A stretch of DNA of 64,000 bases from Oryzomonas sagensis. Its GTDB lineage: Bacteria; Desulfobacterota; Desulfuromonadia; Geobacterales; Pseudopelobacteraceae. The notes under the pieces are model-generated. The model did not search any database. It saw only the letters and a program-made list of their open reading frames with translations, and was not told the origin of the DNA. The stretch's first letter is position 1. Each line of letters begins with the position of its first letter. The stretch covers positions 256,980-320,979 of the forward strand of contig NZ_VZRA01000001.1 in assembly GCF_008802355.1 (NCBI RefSeq), in the 5' to 3' direction. Shown one piece after another: positions 1-9,901 of the stretch. Both the position numbers and the translations under genes were made by a program.

Positions 1-218
1 TTGCCGTCCTCGATGGCCGTCTTGATCTTGTCCTGGGCGTCCTTGGCGTATTCCTTGATCTTGTCGACCGCATCTTCGGTCAGATCGGCGATGGTCTCAC
101 GCATCTCCTTGCCGCTCTTGGGCGCGTACAGCAACGCCAGCCCGGCGCCGAGAGCCGCCCCGGCCAGAAATGACACCATCACCGTTCCCGCGGAAATTCC
201 TTTTTCGTCGTCAGACAT
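1..218 (-). CDS. YtxH domain-containing protein, C-terminus cut by window edge
   Basis: About 72 residues are visible from the ATG at 218, and the frame is still open at base 1, so the C-terminus lies outside. After a short charged start there is a Gly/Ala-rich hydrophobic segment ending in the motif LLYAPKSGKEMRE, then a charged amphipathic helix rich in D/K (DLTEDAVDKIKEYAKDAQDK). This is the typical YtxH build of one membrane anchor followed by a coiled helical tail. The ATG lies 2 bp beyond the stop codon of the DUF948 gene, so the two are surely co-transcribed. YtxH and DUF948 proteins often pair and are thought to act at the envelope or in stress. No enzymatic role can be assigned. Confidence 0.8.
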   Translation of the reverse strand, partial: MSDDEKGISAGTVMVSFLAGAALGAGLALLYAPKSGKEMRETIADLTEDAVDKIKEYAKDAQDKIKTAIEDG

Positions 219-220
219 GG

Positions 221-616
221 TCATTTTCCTCCCCGTTTTTTGAGATAGCGTTCAAGCAGATATTTCCCCGCCACCTTGGCGCCGACCACCCAGGTCGAGG
301 TGGCGTTGAGCACCCCGGCAACCATCCCTACCGATCGGTTTATGGTGTTAAGGTTGTCGCCGGTCTCGCCCAGCGCCGTCATGAAACGCTTGACATCGTC
401 CGCATGCTCGGCCACGTCGCTGCCAACGGCCCGCAACTCGGTCAAAGCCGCGGTCAGTTCCTGGAGGGCCGGTTTCAACTCCGTATGCACCATTTCCGAC
501 AGCGCCCCCAAGGAGATCGCCGCCCGCTTCACGGCCAGCAGCGTCGGAATAAAGGCGAGCACCATGATGCAGAGCGCCGCCGAGATGATGATCAGCACAA
601 TTCCGGTCAGGGTCAT
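221..616 (-). CDS. DUF948 family membrane-anchored protein
   Basis: 131 residues. One N-terminal transmembrane helix (about residues 4-27, rich in I/L/V/A) is followed by a long helical region with heptad-like hydrophobics (residues 35-100). A second mildly hydrophobic Gly/Ala segment and a basic tail (YLLERYLKKRGGK) close the protein. Size and layout match DUF948 proteins, usually found next to YtxH-domain genes as here. The helical part probably sits in the cytoplasm or periplasm as a coiled coil. Function is unknown in the family. The ATG at 616 follows the purine-rich stretch GAGAAAAAAA. Confidence 0.8.
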   Translation of the reverse strand: MTLTGIVLIIISAALCIMVLAFIPTLLAVKRAAISLGALSEMVHTELKPALQELTAALTELRAVGSDVAEHADDVKRFMTALGETGDNLNTINRSVGMVAGVLNATSTWVVGAKVAGKYLLERYLKKRGGK

Positions 617-694
617 TTTTTTCTCCGGCTCACGTTTTCAGGCCTTCCAAGGTACGTCACAGTATAAAACAAAATCGGAATAATTCAATCTGTT

Positions 695-1654
695 TCAGTC
701 CCGGCGTGGGCCGATTTTGTCCAGAATCCCCGCCGCCAGGAGCGGAATCATGATTTCGTGGTGACCCGTAATCGCCAGACCGCGGCTGTCGCCGGCGGTC
801 GGCCGCTTGACCACGTTCTGCAGCGGGCGGTAATGCTGCTGCATATCGAAGTTGGCGGTGGTGAAATGGTCCACGTGAAAGCCCATGTTCTGGACGATGG
901 AGAGAGCCTTGAGAAACACCTCCGGCATGATCACGGCACTGCCGATGTTGATGAAGACCCCGCCGTCCCCCAGGGTCGCCACCACAGAGGCGAAGAGCCG
1001 GAAATCGGTGAACGTGGCCTGTCCCAGCACGGCGCCGTCGGCCTCCGGGTGCTGGTGGATGATGTCGGTGCCCATGGCCACATGCACCGTGGCGGGAATC
1101 CCCTTGGCGCGGCAGGCCGCCAAAAGGCTGGCCCCGGCGTGGGGATTGCGGTTTTCGGCGATGAAGCGCCCGAGGGACTCGCCGTAGCCCATCCCCTCGG
1201 CGACCCCGGCCTTGAGCGCCCGGTTGATGTCGCGCCCGGTCTCCTCGGCCATGCCGAAGGTGCCGCAGTGCAGCACAGCGCCCACATCCTCGCTGGTCTC
1301 GCCGATCAGGGATATCTCGTAATCGTGGATCGAGGCGGAACCATTCATGGCCACCGCCGTCACGACGTCGGCGTCAATGAGGGCCTTCAGCACCGGTTGC
1401 AGGCCGCATTTGATCACGTGGCCGCCAATGGCGATCACCACCGGCTTCCCCTTGCGGCGGGCCGCAACGACTGCGTCGATGGTCGCCTTGAGGTTCTCGG
1501 CGCCCAACTGGTTGGGCATGGCCGCCAAAAGGCCGGCAACGGTCATTCCGGGGGTGACGGCAGCGGCAAAATCACGTTCGAGCGAGACCTTGTTCCTGCG
1601 CTCGGCGATGGGGTAGGTCTTGACGGCGGCGAGATCGATAGGCTGGAGTTTCAT
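695..1654 (-). CDS. conserved protein of unknown function, possible deoxyhypusine-synthase-like fold
   Basis: 319 residues, soluble, with no signal or membrane segments. The start ATG at 1654 has GGAAGG upstream. Conserved-looking motifs are IAIGGHVIKCGLQPVLKALI (about 74-93), VAMNGSASIHDYEISLIGET (about 101-120), HVAMGTDIIHQHP (about 194-206) and INIGSAVIMPEVFLKA (about 238-253). The pattern of glycine-rich strand ends followed by helices suggests a Rossmann-like NAD-type fold. The order of motifs loosely recalls deoxyhypusine synthase, but the lysine region typical of that enzyme is not evident, so this is only a hint. The gene sits 3' of gmhA on the same strand, so a role in sugar or envelope metabolism is possible. 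I cannot assign a reaction. Confidence 0.6.
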   Translation of the reverse strand: MKLQPIDLAAVKTYPIAERRNKVSLERDFAAAVTPGMTVAGLLAAMPNQLGAENLKATIDAVVAARRKGKPVVIAIGGHVIKCGLQPVLKALIDADVVTAVAMNGSASIHDYEISLIGETSEDVGAVLHCGTFGMAEETGRDINRALKAGVAEGMGYGESLGRFIAENRNPHAGASLLAACRAKGIPATVHVAMGTDIIHQHPEADGAVLGQATFTDFRLFASVVATLGDGGVFINIGSAVIMPEVFLKALSIVQNMGFHVDHFTTANFDMQQHYRPLQNVVKRPTAGDSRGLAITGHHEIMIPLLAAGILDKIGPRRD

Positions 1655-1710
1655 TTCGGAACCTTCCGTGTTGGTCGTGTTCCCCCTTTGTCAAAGGGGG
1701 AAGAAAACGA

Positions 1711-2280
1711 TTATCCGAACAGCGACCGTTCCACCAGGTCGCAGATGATGTGAATGATGGTGATGTGCCCCTCCTGGATGCGCGGGGTGTCATCGGAGGG
1801 GACCACCAGCGCCACGTCGGAGGCGGCCTTGATGCTCCCGCCGTCGCGCCCCAAGAGACCGACGGTGCGGCAGCCGCGCTCCCGCGCCGCCTGAAAGGCC
1901 TTGAGCACATTGGGGGAGTTGCCGCTGGTGGAAATGCCGACCACCATGTCGCCCGCCGCCGCAAGGGCCTCGACTTGGCGGCTGAAGATCGCCTCGAAAC
2001 CGTAATCGTTGCCGATGGCGGTCAGGATGGAGGTGTCGGTGGAGAGCGCCACGGCGGGCAGGGCGCGGCGCTCCAACTTGAAGCGCCCGACGATCTCGGC
2101 CGCGAAATGCTGGGCATCGGCGGCCGATCCTCCGTTGCCCATCACCAGCAGCTTTCCTCCGCTCTTGAGGGTATGGGCAAGCAGGCCCGCCGTCTCGGCG
2201 ATCAACGGGGCCATATCCCGCTCCATTGTCTCTAACAAAGCGCGATGGGCCTGCAACTGCGCCTTCACATCTCCAACCAT
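1711..2280 (-). CDS. gmhA: phosphoheptose isomerase (sedoheptulose-7-phosphate isomerase)
   Basis: 189 residues from the ATG at 2280, chosen because GGAGGTGG lies 3 bp upstream and the extra N-terminal codons of the longer frame are not conserved in style. A single SIS domain carries [21 protein letters not shown] (sugar-phosphate loop), [32 protein letters not shown] and the C-terminal metal/active-site stretch [15 protein letters not shown]. It converts sedoheptulose 7-phosphate to D-glycero-D-manno-heptose 7-phosphate in the cytoplasm, the first step to the LPS core heptose. Length is normal for the family. The genes for later steps (hldE, gmhB) are not in the window but may lie upstream or elsewhere. 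Confidence 0.93.
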   Translation of the reverse strand: MVGDVKAQLQAHRALLETMERDMAPLIAETAGLLAHTLKSGGKLLVMGNGGSAADAQHFAAEIVGRFKLERRALPAVALSTDTSILTAIGNDYGFEAIFSRQVEALAAAGDMVVGISTSGNSPNVLKAFQAARERGCRTVGLLGRDGGSIKAASDVALVVPSDDTPRIQEGHITIIHIICDLVERSLFG

Positions 2281-2335
2281 GAACCACCTCCGCTCCGTGC
2301 CAGACGGCACGGCACTGGGTATTTCCCGTTATTCG

Positions 2336-3370
2336 TCATACATCCCCGAGTGCGGCGGCTACGTCGGCGAATGGAATGGACATCTCCATGCCGGCGACAG
2401 ACGCATCATCCTGCCAACGCACCATGATCATCTCAGGGACACTCCCCCTGAGCGCTCCGATCTTGCGCACCAAGTCCCGGTGCGGCATGATCATGGACAA
2501 CCGAACCTGGTCTATGCCGGTATGCAGGCAATTCCAGCCGCAACGGCGAAACTCCCGGGCCTGGCGGTGATGCAGCAACAGGGTGAAGCGATGCCCCCGG
2601 CGGGCCCCCTCTCGGATGGTTTCCATGGCGTCGGCAAGAGCGGCCGCATCCGTATCGGCACCGAAATAAACGCCGTAATGGCGGCTGATGCCCCACTGTT
2701 CCCGATAGTGTTCCCAGCTGATATGAGCCTGGCTCTTCCGCCGCGCGTCCGAGCCGAAAACCGGCTCCTGGCTGCAAATCAGGTGAGAGCGCGACGTAAC
2801 ACCGGTGCGATACCCCTTGCTCCAGGCGCGGCGAATATAATCGATCAGGCACCATTCGCCGCTATCCAGCCCCTCGTCGAAGCAACCGATCTGCACCCGC
2901 ATCTCGCTCTTCAGCAACAGGGCCGAAAACGACACCGAGAAGGTCTCGATGAACGGGCAATCGTGCCTGCTGTTGACGGCAAGGCGTTGCGAAGCCCCGC
3001 TGCCGCTGAAAACCGGCGAGACAATACCGACCGAAGCGTCCCGGGCGGCCTCCCTGAGGGCGTCGAGCCATCCGGGGGTGACCAGGACATGCGGCCGGAC
3101 AACGATGGCAAGATCGCCATCGGAACGCGCCAGCCCCCTATTGATGGCCGGCACCAGCCCGATGTTGCGCTCGGACTTTATGAACAGGCCCTGTTCCCCC
3201 AGCGGCTCGGAGAACTCCTCCATCATCAGCTCGGTTTCCCGGCTGCTGCCGTTGTCGACGACGATCATGCGCGCCCCGGGGGAGTGCCTGAGGATCGCGG
3301 CCAGGCAGGCGCGGGTTTCGAAGGGACTGTTCCAGACCGGGACGATTATGTCGATGGAGGGATTTGTCAT
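2336..3370 (-). CDS. glycosyltransferase family 2 protein
   Basis: 344 residues. The N-terminal GT-A fold is clear: IDIIVPVWNSPFETRACLAA (residues 6-25), the nucleotide-binding VVDNGSS, ERNIGLVPAINRGLARSDGD, and VVRPHVLVTPGWLDAL in the place where DxD-type residues normally sit. The canonical DxD is replaced by RPH, which is odd for a GT2 and may alter metal use. The C-terminal 150 residues are His/Arg-rich and unassigned. It lies between gmhA and mreB on the same strand, so an LPS or surface glycan target is plausible. No Shine-Dalgarno is obvious ahead of the ATG at 3370. Confidence 0.75.
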   Translation of the reverse strand: MTNPSIDIIVPVWNSPFETRACLAAILRHSPGARMIVVDNGSSRETELMMEEFSEPLGEQGLFIKSERNIGLVPAINRGLARSDGDLAIVVRPHVLVTPGWLDALREAARDASVGIVSPVFSGSGASQRLAVNSRHDCPFIETFSVSFSALLLKSEMRVQIGCFDEGLDSGEWCLIDYIRRAWSKGYRTGVTSRSHLICSQEPVFGSDARRKSQAHISWEHYREQWGISRHYGVYFGADTDAAALADAMETIREGARRGHRFTLLLHHRQAREFRRCGWNCLHTGIDQVRLSMIMPHRDLVRKIGALRGSVPEMIMVRWQDDASVAGMEMSIPFADVAAALGDV

Positions 3371-3391
3371 ATCAGCACAGTAAGACGAAAA

Positions 3392-3457
3392 CAGGGATAA
3401 ACAGGATGAGCAGGAACGACGATTCGCGGCGCATCCTGACTGTCCTGTTCATCCCCG
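3392..3457. repeat. imperfect inverted repeat between mreB and the glycosyltransferase gene
   Basis: Two 24-base arms (3392-3415 and 3434-3457) are inverted copies matching at 18 of 24 positions around an 18-base loop. The arms contain the words AACAGGAT and CCTGTTCAT. The transcript could form a long hairpin between the mreB stop and the next gene, acting as a processing or termination signal. A typical T-tract is missing, so intrinsic termination is not certain. Confidence 0.5.
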
Positions 3458-3497
3458 CTCATGGAGAGTTTCTTCACACCCCTTGGGACCGGCACGG

Positions 3498-4580
<1,083 letters not shown>

Positions 4581-4597
4581 TCAGGAAAAGGCTAAAT

Positions 4598-4626
4598 ATG
4601 CTAGCAGAGGGAGGCGGCAAATGCAA
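4598..4626 (-). promoter_or_regulatory. candidate sigma-70 promoter for mreB
   Basis: On the minus strand TTGCAT (4626-4621) and TAGCAT (4603-4598) are separated by 17 bp, ending about 57 bp ahead of the mreB ATG. It shares the 4542-4875 divergent spacer with the ileS promoter. The rest of that spacer shows nothing else recognisable. Confidence 0.45.
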
Positions 4627-4801
4627 GGGGGAATCTGGTTCCTCAGACTTCAATCATGAATTCGGCACCCCCTCCACATTGCGGGCCAGAAGGCGACCGC
4701 CCATGTTGTACACGATGATGACGTTGGATTGTAACACCGATACCTTCACTGACAACCGACGCGCGGTATTTGCCATCTGCCCGGCAACCACAGGGCATTC
4801 C

Positions 4802-4830
4802 TTGACATTTCTCTGCTATCACGATACTTT
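4802..4830 (+). promoter_or_regulatory. candidate sigma-70 promoter for ileS-lspA
   Basis: TTGACA (4802-4807) and TACTTT (4825-4830) are separated by exactly 17 bp, with the ileS ATG 45 bp further on. No T-box or long leader fits in the remaining space. Confidence 0.65.
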
Positions 4831-4875
4831 TGTAAAATTTGCACAATCAGCAGAAGCCTGTGAGGAGACAGCACC

Positions 4876-7650
4876 ATGGATTATAAAGACACACTCAATC
4901 TGCCCCAAACCGATTTTCCCATGAAGGCCAACCTGAACCAGCGGGAGCCGGAAATCCTGAACAAGTGGGAAACCGAGGGATTGTATACCCGCATGGAGGA
5001 AAACGGCAAGGACAAGCCGCTCTACATCCTGCACGACGGCCCCCCCTACGCCAACGGCCATATTCATATCGGCCACGCCCTGAACAAGATCCTCAAGGAC
5101 GTGATCCTGAAAAGCAAACGCATGGAGGGGTTCCGCGCCCCCTACGTTCCGGGCTGGGACTGCCACGGCCTGCCGATCGAGCTGCAGGTGGAAAAGAACC
5201 TGGGGTCGAAAAAACACGAGATCTCCAAACTGGAGATGCGCCGCGAGTGCCGGAAATATGCGGAGAAATTCATCGCTATCCAGAGGGATGAGTTCAAGCG
5301 CCTGGGCGTGCTGGGGGACTGGGACACCCCCTACCTGACCATGAACTACGCATACGAAGGGCAGACCGCCCGGGAACTGGCCAAGTTCGCCAAGAGCGGC
5401 GGACTGTACCGCGGCAAGAAACCGGTCCACTGGTGTTCCTCCTGCGTCACAGCCCTGGCGGAGGCGGAGGTGGAGTATGCCGACCACACCTCGCCGTCGA
5501 TCTACGTCCGTTTCGCCCTGCGGGACGACGTTTCCGCCGCCATCCCGGCCCTGGCCGGCAAGCAGGCCTACGTGGTGATCTGGACCACGACCCCCTGGAC
5601 CATCCCGGCCAACCTGGCCGTGGCTCTGCACCCCGAATTCGACTACGTGGCCCTGGAAACGGAAAAAGGCATCCTGATCGTGGCAGAGGGGCTCAAAGAC
5701 ACGTTCCTGCAAGCCGTCGGCCTGACGGGAAAGGTCGTCGCCACCTTCAAGGCGGCCGCCCTGGAGCGCAAGCGCTGCAAGCACCCCTTCTACGATCGGG
5801 ATTCCGTCGTCCTTTTGGGCGAGCATGTGACCCTGGAGGCCGGCACCGGCTGCGTCCACACCGCCCCCGGCCACGGCCAGGAGGACTACGAACTGGGCCT
5901 GAAAGAAGGGCTTGACATCTACAACCCGGTGGACAACCACGGCAGGTACCTCCAGAACGTGGAGTTCTTCGGCGGCCAGTTCGTCTTTGCCGCCAACCCC
6001 GCCGTGATCGAGAAACTGACCGAGGTGGGGGCGCTGCTCGGGCAGGCCGACATCGTCCACTCCTACCCCCACTGCTGGCGCTGCAAAAAACCGATCATCT
6101 TCCGGGCCACCGAGCAGTGGTTCATCTCCATGGAGGCCGATGACCTGCGCACGAAGTCGCTGAAGGCCGTCGACCAGGTGCAGTGGATTCCCAAATGGGG
6201 CAAGGAGCGCATCCACGGCATGATCGAAAACCGCCCGGACTGGTGCATCTCCCGCCAGCGCACCTGGGGGGTGCCGATCACCGCCTTCTCCTGCAAGACC
6301 TGCGGCGAATACCTGGCCGACGGCGCCGTCATGGACCATGTGGCCGACCATTTCACCCAGCACAGCGCCGACGTCTGGTTCGACTGGGAGGCCGCCCAAC
6401 TCCTCCCCGAGGGGACAAAATGCCCCAAATGCGGGGCAACGGAATTCGAGAAGGAGATGGACATCCTGGACGTGTGGTTCGATTCGGGCGTCTCCCATGC
6501 CGCCGTGCTGGAACCCAACCCCAGGCTGGCCTCGCCGGCCGACATGTACCTGGAGGGGAGCGACCAGCACCGCGGCTGGTTCCACTCCTCGCTGCTGGAG
6601 AGCGTCGGCACCCGCGGCCGCGCACCCTACAAGAACGTCCTGACCCACGGTTTCGTGGTGGACGGTTCCGGCCGCAAGATGAGCAAGTCGGTGGGCAACG
6701 TGGTGGCCCCGGAAGAGATCATCAAGAAGTACGGCGCCGAAATCCTGCGCCTGTGGGTGGCTGCCCAGGACTACCGCGACGACATCCGCATCTCCCAGGA
6801 GATCCTGAGCCGCCTGTCCGAGTCCTACCGCCGTATCCGCAACACCAGCAAGTACATCCTGGGGAACATCAACGACTTCGACCCGGCCCGGGACAGCGTG
6901 GCATACGCGAACATGCCGGAGATCGACCGTTGGGCCCTGCACCAGTTGGAACTGCTCAAGGAAAAGGTGCTGACCGCCTACGACGAGTACGAGTTCCATG
7001 TCCTCTACCATGCCGTGAACGGCTTCTGCACCGTGGAGATGAGCTCGTTCTACCTGGATATTCTCAAGGACCGGGTCTACACCAGCAAGAAGGACTCCCT
7101 GGAACGGCGCAGCGCCCAGACCGTCATGTACCGCATCCTGGATACCCTGCTGCGCCTGATCGCACCGGTACTCTCCTTCACCGCCGACGAGGCCTGGCAG
7201 TACCTGCCGGGCGAGCGCGAGGCCAGCGTCCATTTGGCCGCATTCCCCACACTCCAGCCCGAGGTGAAGGACGACAAGCTGGTGGAACGCTGGGAGCGGC
7301 TCATGAAGGTGCGGGCCGAGGTTTCCAAGGCCCTGGAACAGGCCCGAGTAGCCAAGACCATCGGCCACTCCCTGGATGCCGGGGTAACCATCGGCGCCGA
7401 ACCGGAACTGTTGGCCTTCCTCCGGGAATACGCCGCAGAGTTGGCTGCGATCTTCATCGTTTCCAAGGTCACCCTGGTTGACACCATGGCTGGCGACAGC
7501 TATGCGGCTGAAACCCTCCCCGGCCTGCGGATACAGGTGTCCGCCGCTCCGGGCGAGAAGTGCGACCGTTGCTGGTGCTACAGCGAGGAACTGGGACAGG
7601 ATACATCGCACCCAACCATATGTCCCAAATGCACCAAGGCGGTGGTCTAG
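4876..7650 (+). CDS. ileS: isoleucyl-tRNA synthetase
   Basis: 924 residues, class Ia synthetase charging tRNA-Ile, with editing of valine. The HIGH motif is in GPPYANGHIHIGHALNKI (about 55-72) and KMSKS is in DGSGRKMSKSVGN (about residue 600). The editing domain contains WTTTPWTIPANLAVALHP and GTGCVHTAPGHGQEDY. The anticodon-binding region follows, and a C-terminal zinc finger has CDRCWCY and CPKC cysteine pairs. Full-length bacterial type. AGGAG precedes the ATG at 4876. Its 3' end is followed after 2 bp by lspA, a common pairing. Confidence 0.97.
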   Translation: MDYKDTLNLPQTDFPMKANLNQREPEILNKWETEGLYTRMEENGKDKPLYILHDGPPYANGHIHIGHALNKILKDVILKSKRMEGFRAPYVPGWDCHGLPIELQVEKNLGSKKHEISKLEMRRECRKYAEKFIAIQRDEFKRLGVLGDWDTPYLTMNYAYEGQTARELAKFAKSGGLYRGKKPVHWCSSCVTALAEAEVEYADHTSPSIYVRFALRDDVSAAIPALAGKQAYVVIWTTTPWTIPANLAVALHPEFDYVALETEKGILIVAEGLKDTFLQAVGLTGKVVATFKAAALERKRCKHPFYDRDSVVLLGEHVTLEAGTGCVHTAPGHGQEDYELGLKEGLDIYNPVDNHGRYLQNVEFFGGQFVFAANPAVIEKLTEVGALLGQADIVHSYPHCWRCKKPIIFRATEQWFISMEADDLRTKSLKAVDQVQWIPKWGKERIHGMIENRPDWCISRQRTWGVPITAFSCKTCGEYLADGAVMDHVADHFTQHSADVWFDWEAAQLLPEGTKCPKCGATEFEKEMDILDVWFDSGVSHAAVLEPNPRLASPADMYLEGSDQHRGWFHSSLLESVGTRGRAPYKNVLTHGFVVDGSGRKMSKSVGNVVAPEEIIKKYGAEILRLWVAAQDYRDDIRISQEILSRLSESYRRIRNTSKYILGNINDFDPARDSVAYANMPEIDRWALHQLELLKEKVLTAYDEYEFHVLYHAVNGFCTVEMSSFYLDILKDRVYTSKKDSLERRSAQTVMYRILDTLLRLIAPVLSFTADEAWQYLPGEREASVHLAAFPTLQPEVKDDKLVERWERLMKVRAEVSKALEQARVAKTIGHSLDAGVTIGAEPELLAFLREYAAELAAIFIVSKVTLVDTMAGDSYAAETLPGLRIQVSAAPGEKCDRCWCYSEELGQDTSHPTICPKCTKAVV

Positions 7651-7652
7651 CG

Positions 7653-8141
7653 ATGCGGCGCTGGGCTATTTTCGGCAGTATCGCCATCGTCGGACTGATC
7701 GTCGATCAGATCACCAAGTTGTACATCGACCGGAGCATGCAGATGTTCCAGTCGATCCCGGTGATCGACGGCCTGTTCAACATCACCTATGTGCGCAACA
7801 AAGGGGCCGCTTTCAGTTTTCTCTCCCACGCCTCCTGGCGGCTCCCTTTTTTCATCGCCATCTCAGCCATCGCTGCGGTGGTGATCGTGATCGCCTTCAA
7901 CCGCCTGCGCAACGACCAGCAATTGGCCCAGGTCTCCCTGGCCATGATCTTCTCGGGCGCCGTGGGCAACCTCATCGACCGGGTCCGCCTGGGCGAGGTG
8001 ATCGACTTCCTCGATGTGTACTGGAAAGCGCACCACTGGCCGGCCTTCAACGTCGCCGACTCGCTGATCTGCGTCGGCGTAGCCCTGCTGGCGCTGGACA
8101 TGCTGCGGGAGGAACAGCGGCAGAAACGGATAAAAAGCTAG
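7653..8141 (+). CDS. lspA: lipoprotein signal peptidase (signal peptidase II)
   Basis: 162 residues, inner-membrane aspartyl protease that cleaves the signal peptide of prolipoproteins after lipidation. Four transmembrane segments are visible. Catalytic aspartates lie in GNLIDRVRLGEVIDFLDVYW and FNVADSLICVGVAL, and the N-terminal signature includes VDQITKLYIDRSM and NKGAAFSFL. The ATG at 7653 is used because it lies 2 bp after the ileS stop and gives a normal N-terminus; an upstream in-frame start would run deep into ileS. Likely co-transcribed with ileS. Confidence 0.95.
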   Translation: MRRWAIFGSIAIVGLIVDQITKLYIDRSMQMFQSIPVIDGLFNITYVRNKGAAFSFLSHASWRLPFFIAISAIAAVVIVIAFNRLRNDQQLAQVSLAMIFSGAVGNLIDRVRLGEVIDFLDVYWKAHHWPAFNVADSLICVGVALLALDMLREEQRQKRIKS

Positions 8142-8371
8142 TCCTGAATCCGTAATGCCGGAATACCGCAGTGTCAGGAAGAGCCGGGGCCAGCCCGCCG
8201 CCATGCCGTAACAGCTCACTCACTCCACCGGTCCTCCGCCTGATGGCTGCAAACTCTTCAGACGCAAAGGCAGAGGCCTGCCGGACCAGCGAAGGCGGAT
8301 GGTGTCACGGATTCAGGTTGGACTGACTGCGTCAGGGGCGTCAGGGCCCGATGGGGGGGGGAGACTTACAT

Positions 8372-9169
8372 ATGATGACCTACTGGCTTTCATACGTGGC
8401 GCTGGGCGGCTTTGCCGGCATCCTGGCGGGGCTCCTGGGCGTGGGGGGCGGCTTGGTGATCGTACCGATACTCACCTTCCTGTTCACGGCCCAGCAGTTG
8501 CCGGCCGCCTATATCCTGCACCTGGCGCTGGGCACGTCGCTGGCCACCATCATGTTCACCTCGGTCTCCAGCATGCGGGCCCACCATGGCCGCAAAGCGG
8601 TCGACTGGGGGGTCGTCCGGCGCATAACCCCCGGTATCCTGGCCGGGACCTTCCTCGGTTCCTGGCTGGCGTCACACCTCTCCACCGGTTTTCTCAAGGG
8701 TTTCTTCGTGGCGTTCCTGTACTACGTGGCGCTCCAGATGCTGTTGGACATCAAGCCCAAGGCCCAGCGGCAACTCCCCGGCACGGTCGGCACCTCCGGC
8801 GTCGGCAGCCTGATCGGCGGCGTTTCCAGCCTGGTCGGCATCGGCGGCGGCACCATGACCGTGCCGTTTCTGTTGTGGTGCAACGTCCCCATGCGCAACG
8901 CCATCGGGACCTCCGCTGCGGTCGGTTTCCCCATCGCCTTCGCCGGGGCGGTCGGCTATGCGGTTAACGGCCTGGCGGCCACGGCGCTGCCCAGCTTCAG
9001 CATCGGTTTTGTCTACCTCCCGGCGCTGGCCGGGGTGGCATGCGCCAGCTTCGCCACGGCCCCCCTGGGCGCCAAACTGGCCCACACCCTGCCGGTGCCC
9101 CGCTTGAAAAAATTCTTCGCCCTGCTGCTGGTAGCCATGGCCACCAAGATGCTGGTGAGCCTGCTCTGA
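8372..9169 (+). CDS. sulfite exporter TauE/SafE family membrane protein
   Basis: 265 residues with about eight transmembrane helices. It has the duplicated glycine-rich hallmark of the family: GFAGILAGLLGVGGGLVIVP near the N-terminus and GSLIGGVSSLVGIGGGTMTV in the middle. Family members move organic sulfur anions or sulfite across the inner membrane, but the substrate here cannot be told. The G-run (GGGGGGGGAGAC) before the ATG may serve as ribosome site; a second ATG follows immediately. The 230-bp gap after lspA shows no promoter I trust. The gene stops 2 bp before a dispersed repeat (9172-9309). Confidence 0.85.
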   Translation: MMTYWLSYVALGGFAGILAGLLGVGGGLVIVPILTFLFTAQQLPAAYILHLALGTSLATIMFTSVSSMRAHHGRKAVDWGVVRRITPGILAGTFLGSWLASHLSTGFLKGFFVAFLYYVALQMLLDIKPKAQRQLPGTVGTSGVGSLIGGVSSLVGIGGGTMTVPFLLWCNVPMRNAIGTSAAVGFPIAFAGAVGYAVNGLAATALPSFSIGFVYLPALAGVACASFATAPLGAKLAHTLPVPRLKKFFALLLVAMATKMLVSLL

Positions 9170-9171
9170 CA

Positions 9172-9309
9172 AGTTGTTGAAAGCTCAGGTTGTTCAAAAA
9201 TAGTCAGATCGTCGCACCCGCTAGACAAGCTCTGAGGAGGCGTAGCAGCGCTACGCCGCACGAAAGGGCCTTCGAGGATGAAGGCCTGATGGCTGTTTTT
9301 CAACAACCT
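9172..9309 (-). repeat. dispersed inverted-terminal repeat, copy 1 (about 138 bp)
   Basis: Ends are related inverted repeats (AGTTGTTGAAA at the left, TTTCAACAACCT at the right). The interior has a palindromic core GTAGCAGCGCTAC and the words CAGATCGTCGCACCCGCTAG. Copies 2 (12575-12790) and 3 (20176-20315) share the same order of words, copy 3 in the opposite orientation. Here the element fills the gap between two convergent genes and its last base is in the stop codon of the minus-strand gene. No ORF is present, so it would be a non-autonomous, MITE-like element or a mobile terminator. Confidence 0.85.
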
Positions 9310-9713
9310 CACAGATCGCCGGTCATCTCCTGCAACAGGTAGAGCTTGGGATTCAGGCCGCTGACGCAGGCGATCACCTCTTTCAGCCGTTCCTCATCCA
9401 ACCCGCACTCCTCGTCGATCCCCTGGAAATAGTCGAAGCCCTTGGGCAGGCTGGTATAGCTGCCCGCACGCAGCAGCGATACGTCCACCATATCGTTGAT
9501 CCTCCCCTGGGCCTCCCAGGGGTCGCGGTAGTTAAACTGGCGCGCCACCACATGCAGCCCCATGCCGTTGGGAAACGTGGCCTTGACCTCGAAGGAGAAC
9601 TCCCGCGGGGCGCCATAGCTCTCGCTCCTCCCGGAGCGCACCAGTACCTCGGCTCCCGCCTCTTCCAGCAGGCTCCCGACCGACTCCGCGGTCATCGGTT
9701 TGAATTCGTCCAT
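9309..9713 (-). CDS. conserved hypothetical protein
   Basis: 134 residues, acidic and soluble, without signal or membrane segments. It starts at ATG 9713 with AAGGATGG just upstream. Notable stretches are SFEVKATFPNGMGLHVVARQ and a C-terminal LYLLQEMTGDL. No catalytic motif is evident and I do not recognise the family. It stands alone, flanked by two dispersed repeats, and the stop codon overlaps the edge of one of them. Confidence 0.6.
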   Translation of the reverse strand: MDEFKPMTAESVGSLLEEAGAEVLVRSGRSESYGAPREFSFEVKATFPNGMGLHVVARQFNYRDPWEAQGRINDMVDVSLLRAGSYTSLPKGFDYFQGIDEECGLDEERLKEVIACVSGLNPKLYLLQEMTGDL

Positions 9714-9735
9714 ACCATCCTTTCATAAAAATAAT

Positions 9736-9856
9736 TCTGCCACAGAGACACAGAGAAATACGGGAGTAAGGCAAGCACAACCTGACGACTTTTGTTTGTT
9801 CCAAAAATGTTTTGCTTTTCTCTGTGAACCTCTGTGTCTCCGTGTCTCTGTGGCAG
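9736..9856 (-). repeat. second dispersed repeat family, copy A
   Basis: A 121-bp element with inverted ends built on TCTGCCACAGAGACAC and GTGTCTCTGTGGCAGA. Between them are ACAGAGGTTCACAGAG-type words (read on the minus strand) and TTGCCTTACTCC near one end. The same order is found at 37884-38006 in the opposite orientation, with weaker copies at 51445-51617 and 55226-55318. No coding potential. Confidence 0.8.
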
Positions 9857-9901
9857 ATGTTGATTTTAAAGCTTCCCTGTTTCTATGGCGGACTTTTCCG
9901 A

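Noticed and set aside
4819-7611. 930-codon open frame on the minus strand opposite ileS
   Set aside because: It mirrors ileS codon by codon in a GC-rich gene, has no ribosome site or recognisable motif, and ileS is certain.
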